This document shows, in pieces, positions 35,394 through 44,370 of a stretch of DNA of 64,000 nt. The stretch is from Scytonema hofmannii PCC 7110 (GTDB lineage Bacteria; Cyanobacteriota; Cyanobacteriia; Cyanobacteriales; Nostocaceae). The stretch lies in NCBI RefSeq assembly GCF_000346485.2, contig NZ_KQ976354.1, forward strand, positions 620,001 to 684,000. Reading direction: 5' to 3'. The notes beneath the pieces are model-generated. The model was not told the DNA's origin. It saw only the letters and a list, made by a program, of their open reading frames with translations, and searched no databases. Position 1 is the stretch's first letter. The number at the start of each line of letters is the position of its first letter. The position numbers and the translations under genes were made by a program.

Positions 35394-35609
35394 CTACTCT
35401 GCTTTATTAACAGCAGGTTCTGGAAGCGGTTCGCCTGTAGCTTGATAAGCCATGACTAACGACTCTAGCGCCTCAGTTCCATTTACTACTGCTTCTTCAT
35501 AAGAGTCGCCGTGAGTTCGCCACTGTTGTCCGGGAAAGTCAGGGAAACCTACTAGAAAACAGTTATCTTCCTCTGACCATTGAATACTCATTTGATATTT
35601 AAGTTTCAT
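35394..35609 (-). CDS. HicB-family antitoxin-like protein (no HicA partner seen)
   Basis: A 71-aa protein of the HicB N-terminal fold: LKYQMSIQWSEEDNCFLVGF, PDFPGQQWRTHGDSYEEAVV and NGTEALESLVMAY match the family beta-strand, loop and helix pattern. HicB usually neutralises the mRNA-cleaving toxin HicA, encoded next to it, but no HicA-like gene (short, with GSH motif) is seen on either side. It also lacks a C-terminal DNA-binding domain. The ATG at 35609 (MKLKYQM) is chosen over the upstream one at 35639. It is probably an orphan or acts in another context. Confidence 0.8.
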   Translation of the reverse strand: MKLKYQMSIQWSEEDNCFLVGFPDFPGQQWRTHGDSYEEAVVNGTEALESLVMAYQATGEPLPEPAVNKAE

Positions 35610-35702
35610 GATTTTTTTCATTTGATGAATATTGTACATATAGCAGTTCTTAATCTGTTGAGGTATACAGCAGATTGCAACTAACTGAGGTACATATTCT
35701 TG

Positions 35703-35728
35703 TAAGGGCGCAAGGCATTGCGCCCCTA
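35703..35728. repeat. Palindrome TAGGGGCGCAA-TTGCGCCCCTA, copy 2
   Basis: Interspersed palindrome (one mismatch in the left arm), located between HicB and the methylase. Same family as 10002-10027. Confidence 0.75.
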
Positions 35729-35770
35729 CTTATGTACTTCATTTACCTCGAAACTACTGTAATTTTATGC

Positions 35771-35800
35771 ACTTTCGTTCGCGTTCATCTGCGGTTAATT
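35771..35800. repeat. AACCGCAGATG repeat, copy 2 (reverse)
   Basis: The sequence CGTTCGCGTTCATCTGCGGTTAAT is the reverse form of the repeat at 35274-35304. Confidence 0.65.
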
Positions 35801-35838
35801 CAATATTATGTACCTCATGAAGGTAGGAATTACTATAT

Positions 35839-38800
35839 TTAATTACGCATTATTCTATCCCATGCTTCTAGCACTAATCGTTGTGTACGGTATTCCCCAA
35901 ATTGCTTAATTTCATTATTCTTCAAAACGCGGAATGTTTCGCTAGGGAAATCTTTGTCGTAGACATCAGTAGGATCGAGAATATAACGAAGTTCATTGCG
36001 GGTGAGTCCATAAAGTTTGGCGTAATAAGCGTCTAATTCTGCTCTTAATAATGCTCGTCTTTGATTGTTCCATATAAATGGTTCTCCTTCGTAACCCATA
36101 TCTTGGGCAAAGGGTTGCATATCCCAAGTAGTGTAAACCAGTTCGAGTACACGAGGGACAATGAAGTCAATATCTGTTTGAGTGTAGGATTCTGGAGGAA
36201 GGACGGGGAGTTGTTTAAGGATGAAAAAACTTAAGGAACAACCACCTATTTTTTGACGAACTACATAATCAAGAATTAAGGAATTCATATTAGTCAAAAA
36301 TAAACAATATGAGATAGATGATTGATTTACCTTTAAAAATATTAGAGGAGCTTTATGTCCAACAGCAACTTTAGGTATAGTACTAAAAATAGCTGTACGT
36401 TCGTTAGTTGCATTAGTAACATCTCTAAAAGCCAAAACCCAATCTTTGTCCCACTTTTCAGCCAAGCGATTTTCTACCTCAACCCGATTTACCCAATAAC
36501 GAGGCTGAACTGAAAAAGAGGCATTACCTTTTTCCTCATCTATCAGATCGCGAGTATCGCCTCTATCAGTATAAGTCGCCCAACGATGATCGAACTGATG
36601 GAACATCTTCGCTTCGTAAAGAGGAACTAAACCATCACCTGCTTTATTTTTAAATAACCCGCTATCATTTGCCATGTCAAACATTCGCATGAATGAAATA
36701 CCCCAAGGATTACGATCGCAACGCTCATTTTCCAAAACAGGGACACGCTGATATATTTTTTTCGTTAACTCAGCATCAATACTACTTCTAAAAACAGGAC
36801 AAGTCAGGGTATTAGGATTAAGTAGTGCAATATCTTGAGGTGTAAGCTGAAATAATCGAGATTGATTTTCTAACTGCCGAGTTTGAGTCAAGAAGAAAGC
36901 AAACTTACCACATTTTATTGGTTTACCACTCATCGCAAGTAAAGAGAATTTATAGCTACGATGTACAGCAGAAAATAACCCTTCACGATTCTCAAAATCA
37001 TACAAGATTGCTAAATTTTGCTTCTGTGTTAAATCTCCAAAAAACTTTTTACAGGTATCATCAGTTGCAATTCCTGTAGGAACGATCGCACCGACTCTCC
37101 CCTCAGAAGAAATCAACTTTCTTGTAGTCTCAGCAAACACAGCATAAGTATTGATATCTCCCACCGCAGTTAACAGAAATCTTCCTGACTCCCTAATAAA
37201 CTTACCTTGTGCTTCAGCGTCGTGTTTTGCATCTTCAAACGCTTGGGCTAACTCCGGATTTTTCTTTGGTAATTCTTTAATTAACTTCTCTCTTGCTGCT
37301 TTATTTGCTGCATTTGCAATCTCAGCACTATGAGTGGTAAAAAACTCTTTTTCCTGTAACTTAATCCTTTCCCAAGGTGGATTCCCCAAAACGCAATCGA
37401 ACCCTGTTTTCTCTCCTGTTTCAGGAAAAACTTCTGGAAACTCCAAACACCAGTGGAAAAAGTGCTTTTTCTCAGCTAACTGATTTGCTGCATCGACTAT
37501 CTTTGTCAATTCAAAATTCAGAATTCTTAATTCATAATTTCCCTCCGATTTGTAAATTTTCTCGACAATTTCTCGTTGTAGGCGGTTTAATGATTCAGTT
37601 GTAGGCAATAGCTGTAGATTGTGTTCGGTTAGTGGTAAAAAGAATGCTGTTGTCCAGAGATTACAAGCAGAATATTTCAACCAACGATTCGGTTCTCTCA
37701 AAATCTCTTTATATTGCTTTTCTTTGCTTCTAACTTCTTGAGGTGTGGTTTCGGGAATGGCTCCTAACTGTCTCCATATCTGGGCATAATCTACATTATT
37801 TACTTGTTGCTGTTCATCAATGGATAGCTGTCCTTGATTTTCCCGTTCTTTTTTATTCCGCTTCTTTAACTGAGTAGATAACTTCTTATCGTCCCCTGTT
37901 ACAGCTTTATAGGCTTCATCGGGAATACCGTCCTCCAAACAACTTATATCCAACACCCCTACAAGGGAGTTACCACACTTGATTCTATGATCCAAAAAGT
38001 TGAGGGGTAATCTACCGGGAAAGCCTTCTATCCATAATGCGACTTTGCACAAGTCTACTGCTAATGGATTTATATCTACTCCGTAAATACAATTCTGAAT
38101 CACATCCCGAATTGCCAGTTTTAAAGGTTCGCTTCCCGGTTCTGCTTCTCCTGTTCGTATGCGTGCTAACTCTTTTCCTAACCGACGTGCAGCTGCTAGG
38201 AGAAAATGTCCCGAACCACAGGCGGGATCGCAAACTTTGAGGCTGAGGAGAATTCTTTCTAATTCGTCATTGGATTTGGTTTTGTTCAGGCGTTCTTCTA
38301 TAACGGGTTCGAGTGCTGTTTTGATGAGTTGTTGTACGAGTTGCGGTGGGGTGTAATATGCACCTGTGGTTTTACGATCGCTACCAAAAACCAGTTTAAA
38401 TTGATAGACTCCTTCATGTTGGACAATCTGAGGATGAAAGTCTAACAAACTCTCATACACACTTCCTAGTTCCTCTACATCTAGCGCTGCATAATTCACT
38501 CGTCGTATTTGTCCCCGTTGTTCGTATAGGGAGAGATGGCGAATTGCTTGCATCAGATCGTAGTTATCGATTCCACAATCATCTAAATCGAGCAAGGTTT
38601 TAGAACCAAATAAATCTCCATTGAGAGGCGATAGCCCTAACAACTCTCCTCTCCAGTTCTCATCAAATAGCCGAAATGTGACTCGCAAACCTTGCCATAA
38701 ATCTTGAAATCCTTCCCGCCGCCATCTAGGACGTTCGGCTAGTTCTCGCGATCGCTCAATGCTGTAATATTCTCTGTAGATTCTTGCCTTTTCTTCATCA

Positions 38801-39723
38801 TCTCCGATTAAGAGTAAGTTACGCGATTCCGCCACCATCAAAAATAGCAGTCGATAAATCAACCGCAACAGTTGGCGATAATAATCGAATTCGTAATGAG
38901 AAGAAGTCTGGAATCTTTGCCGTAAATGTTCGTTTGCAGGGTGTTGGAGAAAACCCATCCCCAGTTGTATCAAAGCTTTTTCCACTCCATCGCGGAGTTT
39001 GTCTCGGACTCTTCCGCCCTGTTGCAGTGCCTCTTGATGATAATATTCCAACAAGCACTGGTCTGCATCATCTACCCCAGAAGGCAGTCGGGAACGGTGA
39101 AATAAGCGATAAAATAACCCAAACTCTGCAAAGTTCTCGTTTTTGAGGATTTGCTCTAAGTCAAATTCAATATACGTCAGACGAGTCATCAAAGAAGAAT
39201 CCCGTAATAACCGCCAACGAAAACCATTAGTTGCGATCGCCCAGAGATGTTCCGTCTTGTTAAGATATTCTTGTACTAACCCATGAGCCGATAACCGAGG
39301 CGTACCACTCGGCGGACGTTTATCAATCTCCAACCGACAGCCAATGATGTGAATAGGTGGCTGATTATCTCCTGGTTCTGCACGATGAGAAATAGCATAA
39401 GTCTGTCCATCAATGACTTCAGCTTTTGCAGTATATACGGGATTATAACCAAGACTTCTAAGCAAAGGTACGACAAAATTTTCACGAGTGATACTTGTAG
39501 CAGTCTCATCCGTACTATTTCTGAGTAACAGCGCTTGAAATGCTGCCCAGTATTTTTTTGCATCTCCCCACGCTGCGGCAATTTCATCAGCAAGTTTGTT
39601 TGTCTTGGCAAAACCAAAATCTTCCGATACTTGTCCTTTGATACTACCTTCTTGTAGCTGAGAAGTTATATCTGGAGCCAGTAAATTTCCTTCAATTTGA
39701 ACTGCTGTTAATGTAGCTTTCAT
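35839..39723 (-). CDS. Adenine-specific DNA methyltransferase (Eco57I/PglX/DrmMI-like)
   Basis: A 1294-aa N6-adenine methylase of the large class found in DISARM class 1 (DrmMI) and BREX (PglX). The SAM-binding motif I is DPACGSGHFLLAA (near residue 500) and the catalytic motif IV is NPPW in CVLGNPPWERIKL (near 780). The N-terminal 400 residues resemble the restriction-like region of Eco57I-type proteins. The C-terminal 400 residues include a target-recognition-like part (VPVLENERCDRNPWGISFMR). The start is set at the ATG at 39723; the frame opens at a TTG at 39741. It probably marks host DNA so that the island's helicases and nuclease ignore it. Confidence 0.9.
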   Translation of the reverse strand: MKATLTAVQIEGNLLAPDITSQLQEGSIKGQVSEDFGFAKTNKLADEIAAAWGDAKKYWAAFQALLLRNSTDETATSITRENFVVPLLRSLGYNPVYTAKAEVIDGQTYAISHRAEPGDNQPPIHIIGCRLEIDKRPPSGTPRLSAHGLVQEYLNKTEHLWAIATNGFRWRLLRDSSLMTRLTYIEFDLEQILKNENFAEFGLFYRLFHRSRLPSGVDDADQCLLEYYHQEALQQGGRVRDKLRDGVEKALIQLGMGFLQHPANEHLRQRFQTSSHYEFDYYRQLLRLIYRLLFLMVAESRNLLLIGDDEEKARIYREYYSIERSRELAERPRWRREGFQDLWQGLRVTFRLFDENWRGELLGLSPLNGDLFGSKTLLDLDDCGIDNYDLMQAIRHLSLYEQRGQIRRVNYAALDVEELGSVYESLLDFHPQIVQHEGVYQFKLVFGSDRKTTGAYYTPPQLVQQLIKTALEPVIEERLNKTKSNDELERILLSLKVCDPACGSGHFLLAAARRLGKELARIRTGEAEPGSEPLKLAIRDVIQNCIYGVDINPLAVDLCKVALWIEGFPGRLPLNFLDHRIKCGNSLVGVLDISCLEDGIPDEAYKAVTGDDKKLSTQLKKRNKKERENQGQLSIDEQQQVNNVDYAQIWRQLGAIPETTPQEVRSKEKQYKEILREPNRWLKYSACNLWTTAFFLPLTEHNLQLLPTTESLNRLQREIVEKIYKSEGNYELRILNFELTKIVDAANQLAEKKHFFHWCLEFPEVFPETGEKTGFDCVLGNPPWERIKLQEKEFFTTHSAEIANAANKAAREKLIKELPKKNPELAQAFEDAKHDAEAQGKFIRESGRFLLTAVGDINTYAVFAETTRKLISSEGRVGAIVPTGIATDDTCKKFFGDLTQKQNLAILYDFENREGLFSAVHRSYKFSLLAMSGKPIKCGKFAFFLTQTRQLENQSRLFQLTPQDIALLNPNTLTCPVFRSSIDAELTKKIYQRVPVLENERCDRNPWGISFMRMFDMANDSGLFKNKAGDGLVPLYEAKMFHQFDHRWATYTDRGDTRDLIDEEKGNASFSVQPRYWVNRVEVENRLAEKWDKDWVLAFRDVTNATNERTAIFSTIPKVAVGHKAPLIFLKVNQSSISYCLFLTNMNSLILDYVVRQKIGGCSLSFFILKQLPVLPPESYTQTDIDFIVPRVLELVYTTWDMQPFAQDMGYEGEPFIWNNQRRALLRAELDAYYAKLYGLTRNELRYILDPTDVYDKDFPSETFRVLKNNEIKQFGEYRTQRLVLEAWDRIMRN

Positions 39724-40164
39724 AGGGGAGATGTTAATCAAAGTAATTGATGTTGAGAGTAGAAGTTTGATTCATAGTGCTTAATTAGACAAAGGGTAAG
39801 CAATAAATACTAGAATTACCATCAGAAAATGCACGGTAAATTGTTCAACTTGTGGCTTTAGAATAAAATGTAGGATTTACGGATAGTCAGCGCAGAAGCA
39901 GGGGAGCAGAGAGCAGAGGGGTATCTCAGATCTTGCACCTCTGGGTATAACCCTGGGTTTAGTCAAAAGCAGCGCAATAAAGCTACAGCATTTTTCTTGG
40001 CTTTTCTCGGTAAAATAAGGGCTTTAGGCTTAATACTGTGTGTCAAAACAACATTAATTTTTCTTGGTGCAAGATGTGTGGTATGCCCTCAAATGAATGA
40101 TGCTGTTGGTGAATCAATAAGGTTCGTGCCACCGGAGTCAAGCTGCTTTCCTATGGGATGTTCG
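39724..40164. other. Intergenic stretch
   Basis: No gene is seen. It contains the methylase promoter region and a GCAGAAGCAGGGGAGCAGAG-type low-complexity run near 39892-39912. Confidence 0.45.
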
Positions 40165-40275
40165 CTTGGATAGCTGTTTCCAAGGCATATTGAGTGTGGC
40201 AATAAAGAAGAATTTATTGCCAGTAGTAACATTGAGATGTTCGATCGCCAGAATGTTACAAGTATTCTTGTCGAT
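40165..40275 (-). pseudogene. Helicase (DUF1998 region) remnant, part 1
   Basis: The bases here follow those at about 26905-27015 of the intact helicase gene (shared words CAAGGCATATTG/TAAAGCATATTG, CAGAATRTTRCAAGTATT). The frame is broken by substitutions and small indels. It belongs with part 2, which continues the match after a repeat interrupts it. Confidence 0.75.
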
Positions 40276-40310
40276 TACAGCGCCTTCTAATCTGCTGAGG
40301 TACAAATTTA

Positions 40311-40342
40311 TCCGCGTCCATCCGCGTTCATCTGCGGTTAAT
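40311..40342. repeat. AACCGCAGATG repeat, copy 3, inside the helicase remnant
   Basis: A reverse copy (TCCATCCGCGTTCATCTGCG) of the repeat. It separates the two parts of the helicase remnant, so it was inserted into that copy. Confidence 0.65.
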
Positions 40343-40387
40343 ACTTTCTTCCCATACCTTAGGAAAGTGAGAATTGCGATAAGTTAA

Positions 40388-40672
40388 CTTCAGTATGTAA
40401 ACTGTCAATAGATTGGTCATTTTCAGGGACTCCCTAAATACCTGTGGCGATATCGAGTTTAAATCCTCTTTGCTCACTCTTTTTCTTATTCAATCCGCAA
40501 TTGCTTTGCTATACATTCGCTGTCGCACAGTAGATTATATGTAATAATTTTGTCTCATCTGGAGTTTGTACGGTAGCTGATATCCGTTTTTGGTTATCAT
40601 AGCGGAAGTGGGTGGTGATGTTGTAACCTTACTTGAGATGTTCTTCTTTATGGCAGGTAATGCGATCGCTCT
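40388..40672 (-). pseudogene. Helicase (DUF1998 region) remnant, part 2
   Basis: Strong base-level similarity to 27022-27306 of the intact helicase, including ATATCGAGTTTAAATCCTCTTT, GGAGTTTGTACGGT and GGTAATGCGATCGC blocks, with in-frame stops. Same strand as the intact gene. It shows that a second helicase gene of this family once stood immediately upstream of the giant genes. Confidence 0.85.
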
Positions 40673-40770
40673 TAGCGGACGCTCCCGCGCCGTTGGCAAA
40701 TTTAGCTATTCATGGAAAAGTAAGCAATACACAACCCGGTTTCATTTAACTAAAAAAGGGGTGACACAGA

Positions 40771-43700
40771 GTGGAGAATCAGAATCAGTTAAAGGAAGAA
40801 AGAAATCAACTACCGCAACTAGATTATATAGATTTTCTCTCAAAAATAGATGAGAAATTGGATGGAGAGTCAGGAGGAAAAATATTTTCTTTAAAAAAAG
40901 ACTTTAATAACGAAAGATTGAGGTTAATTGTCGATATTCATTCCTTAGCCTCGCAGATAGCTAAAGCTAAAGAGATTAGATTACCGTTGTCAAAAGACGA
41001 AAAAGCATATCGAGCAACAATAAATATGAGCGATGCTTGTCGTGAGGTATTTAAAGACAAAATTAAAGAAATAAAAGCTACTTTGTCCAACCTTTTAACA
41101 AGTGAAATTAAGAAGATTTTAGGTTTGGATTTCAATATAAAAAACGCTGATGATATCATTGAGCGATTCATTGAGTCAATACTTATGCCCTTGGCAAAGC
41201 AACCTCAAGAGTCTTCCTTATTTACCTGGAATTTCCCCCAATCCTCTGGATTAAGTAGCCAAGAACTAGTTTTGGAGTCTGAGTTTGATAATCCTGCAAT
41301 TAGAAATCATAAAGTTACCATACAAATAAATAGTGCAACTAGATTCCGTGAGTTTGTATTAACAGCACTAGAAAGTTATGTTCGTCTGAAGATGAATGAT
41401 GAGTCCGATCTATCTGATTATGTTGTTCGTAATGTAAGAACTAATCTTGAATCTCTAAAAATTCATGGTTCTCAAGAATTATTATTGCTTGAAAAATTAA
41501 TTAATCAAGAAACAATCGGAAGATTAAAAAGAGAAACGGAGATATTTTTTTTAGATTTTTGGTCAGAATTAATTGATGAAGAATGTAACGATTTAACTAA
41601 AAACAAAGAAATCATATATGAGTGTGGTCAAAGAGGAAAAATACGTCAAATATCAATCCATGAAGCATCATTTTATTTGAAAGACTACAGTAGACGTATA
41701 AGATTATTAGAAAACTTCATCAATGATCCGAAGAAGCCTGATGATTATTACGATTTAACATATCAGGGTGTAACTGTGAATATTAAAGAATTATTTTCTC
41801 GTAGGGATGCTTTTTTTGAATTACCTATAGTTGGACAAATTAATGGTTGTATTGGGCAGACAGATGACTTACATCGGAGTATAACATCAATAACTTTTGG
41901 ATTAAAGTTTAAATTCAATGGGCGAGTCAATAATCCAGTTAAGTCACCTACTTCATTCGCTTACGGACTTGAGATCATTAACCCCAATTCAAACTTAAAT
42001 AATGAACAGATTGATGAAACTACCCCAGAAGAGAGAGCTTGGCAGGTTGAAAAAATAATTAAGTATTTTATTCTTTATTATTTTGCATTTGCGTGTCCTA
42101 ACCCCTGGGAAGTAAATTATCTTTATACAGATGTTCTCAAATTTGATATAGTTCAACATTTTACAAACAAAGTATTGCCTACTTTCAGTAACCTAGATAG
42201 TCAGAATGATGCAGAGAAGAAAAACTTATTAGTAGAGTTTGTTAGTAATATTAATCAATATTTAGTACCACAAAAACTAGAAGCAATAGCAAAACTTCTC
42301 AAAAAATACATAAAAAAAACTTTTGTTTTTGATGAGAAACGAGTAAGTATTGGAATATCAAAAAAAATACTTGTCCCTGAATTGACAGAAATAAGTGATA
42401 CAGATCGATTTTTTGTAGAAGAACTCTCTTCGGGCAATTTAAAACAATGCCTCAAGCATATCTTTATTTCCCGACAGGGGGTAACAAAAGACGCAATTAT
42501 CCAGTTACCTGTTACGCTGAAATTTGAAACAGATAATTTTTATCGAGCAGCAAAAAAATATGAGTTTGATATGGCTTACCAAACTGACAATATACAAATG
42601 CTCCCTGTATTCTATAAGTTTGTACAACATACTGAGTCAAAGCAGTTTGAGCGCGATAAAAAAAATATACAGCTGCTAGCAAATTTACTAAATAAATCTC
42701 CTAATATATTGAAGGAAGTTAATACACTTAAGAAGGCTGACGAAGCTAGTGATTTACTCAGTCGTGTTGTATTTTCAGGCTCAGTTATAGAGTTTCAGAT
42801 AGGGGAGGTTCCTTTAGAAAAAGCTACTTACGAAGGGCGTTTCAAATACGAGATTACATTAAAGACCCTTGGATTTCTAATTCTAGAACTTATTACAAGT
42901 AGGGTGAAACAAAACAAAAATTTATTCGTAGGTCAGTGGATACTGCATGAAACATCGGAAGAAAAAACAACACAACAGGAAGCACTAATTCGTCAAATGG
43001 TTAAAGAATGGAATCACTTATTGAGTGACTTTATGTTCATCAATTCTCAAGGGATAGTTTTACCGGAAATCGCTCGTTTTAAAATTCTGAATGCGAAGAA
43101 ATCACTTTACTCTTTATTACCCCAGAAATACCGTAGCAACAATAATGATAAAAGGATACTCAAAAAATTATTACTAGTCATGGTGTCTAGTAACAAGTGT
43201 GATGCTCGTTCATCGCGATGGGAAGAGAATTATATTGCGAATTTGACAGGTGAAATAGTAGCGGTAGAAGATACCGAAACTGGTATAAAGATAAATCGAG
43301 TTAAAACTTTAGCAGGCAACTACTGGTTAGATGAATTACATAGCACCCCATGGGTACTTCGAGATGTAATTAATGTAATGTATGATAAAGGTTTTAAGGA
43401 TGTTTTATACATTGCAAAAACTCCCTTTTCAGAACAATTGCGAGTGACAAATCAACAAAATGAATTATTTTTTATGTCATCTAATCTAATCAAGTTTCTC
43501 AAGGATATTGCAGATGATTTAATAATATATCCTGTTTTATATGATAGTTACAGTGCCTTAAGTATTGACGACAAGACTCAAGAAGAAACCTTATATATTC
43601 AAGATGTACGGCAATTAAGTAACTTATTTAATGATCCCAATCGCTCCCAGGTCATATTTTTTAATTTGCTTACAGTAAATACCATCGAGAAAGCTAGGAC

Positions 43701-44274
43701 TTTTTATAACACTGCAACGACTTATTCAACCCTTTTGAATGCTCATCCAGGTGATGCACTCGATATGACTAAGGTTATGAATGGTCTAATTAAGGAATGT
43801 CAATTAAAAAATGATATTATGTTGTATTTGACACTATTTCATTATTCAAGATACGAAAAAAAACAAAGTAAGTTGGAGAAATTATTACCTAAACTTGACC
43901 CACTTAACGATATAATTGGCGATAATGCAATCGGCAGATTATCCGCAAGAGGTAAGCATTGTATTCCTGGGTTGCAGATGAATTATCTTGCATGGTTGAC
44001 GGAAGTTAACAATGCCTTAATTGACTCAACATATGTCAAACATACGATGAATGATTCTGCAAATTTATCTCAAACTCTACTTGTCTTTCTTGAAGAAATT
44101 GAGAATTTTTTAGCTCAACACCAACTAAAAGACCCATTGACAGAACTCCCTAGAGATTATAATGATTTTTTAGTGAGATATTACAACAATCCAATTTTAA
44201 AAGAGCAAATTTGCTTAATACTAGAGAAGCAACATTGGTTTATTGAAAATGGTAATGTTGAAATTTCATTTTAG
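40771..44274 (+). CDS. Giant protein of unknown family (1167 aa), defence island
   Basis: I do not recognise this 1167-aa protein. It has no signal peptide, membrane helix or obvious P-loop. The N-terminal third is helical with coiled-coil-like Lys/Glu stretches. Near residues 802-815 lies a conserved-looking strand and loop (LLLVMVSSNKCDARSSRWEE), followed by AGNYWLDELHSTPWVLRDVI and alternating alpha/beta segments (VLYIAKTPFSE, LIIYPVLYDSYS). That could be a Rossmann- or RNase-H-like fold, but this is a guess. The start is a GTG at 40771. The gene is visibly AT-rich compared with core genes. It is followed after about 96 bases by the helicase-like giant gene, so the pair is probably one operon. 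Confidence 0.75.
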   Translation: MENQNQLKEERNQLPQLDYIDFLSKIDEKLDGESGGKIFSLKKDFNNERLRLIVDIHSLASQIAKAKEIRLPLSKDEKAYRATINMSDACREVFKDKIKEIKATLSNLLTSEIKKILGLDFNIKNADDIIERFIESILMPLAKQPQESSLFTWNFPQSSGLSSQELVLESEFDNPAIRNHKVTIQINSATRFREFVLTALESYVRLKMNDESDLSDYVVRNVRTNLESLKIHGSQELLLLEKLINQETIGRLKRETEIFFLDFWSELIDEECNDLTKNKEIIYECGQRGKIRQISIHEASFYLKDYSRRIRLLENFINDPKKPDDYYDLTYQGVTVNIKELFSRRDAFFELPIVGQINGCIGQTDDLHRSITSITFGLKFKFNGRVNNPVKSPTSFAYGLEIINPNSNLNNEQIDETTPEERAWQVEKIIKYFILYYFAFACPNPWEVNYLYTDVLKFDIVQHFTNKVLPTFSNLDSQNDAEKKNLLVEFVSNINQYLVPQKLEAIAKLLKKYIKKTFVFDEKRVSIGISKKILVPELTEISDTDRFFVEELSSGNLKQCLKHIFISRQGVTKDAIIQLPVTLKFETDNFYRAAKKYEFDMAYQTDNIQMLPVFYKFVQHTESKQFERDKKNIQLLANLLNKSPNILKEVNTLKKADEASDLLSRVVFSGSVIEFQIGEVPLEKATYEGRFKYEITLKTLGFLILELITSRVKQNKNLFVGQWILHETSEEKTTQQEALIRQMVKEWNHLLSDFMFINSQGIVLPEIARFKILNAKKSLYSLLPQKYRSNNNDKRILKKLLLVMVSSNKCDARSSRWEENYIANLTGEIVAVEDTETGIKINRVKTLAGNYWLDELHSTPWVLRDVINVMYDKGFKDVLYIAKTPFSEQLRVTNQQNELFFMSSNLIKFLKDIADDLIIYPVLYDSYSALSIDDKTQEETLYIQDVRQLSNLFNDPNRSQVIFFNLLTVNTIEKARTFYNTATTYSTLLNAHPGDALDMTKVMNGLIKECQLKNDIMLYLTLFHYSRYEKKQSKLEKLLPKLDPLNDIIGDNAIGRLSARGKHCIPGLQMNYLAWLTEVNNALIDSTYVKHTMNDSANLSQTLLVFLEEIENFLAQHQLKDPLTELPRDYNDFLVRYYNNPILKEQICLILEKQHWFIENGNVEISF

Positions 44275-44370
44275 GTAAACCATAACATACATAATTTGAA
44301 TTTATAAAAACTCTTGATTAACTCAGCAAATTATTGTTTTCAAGTCGAATTTTTTTTAATAAAATCAAAA

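Noticed and set aside
40590-40853. Open frame of 87 codons
   Set aside because: It overlaps the helicase remnant and the start of the giant gene in another frame, and the translation is not protein-like.
40771-44274. Argonaute/pPIWI-RE protein call for the 1167-aa gene
   Set aside because: The C-terminal alpha/beta segments are only loosely reminiscent; I could not identify the catalytic or R/E motifs, so no such call is made.
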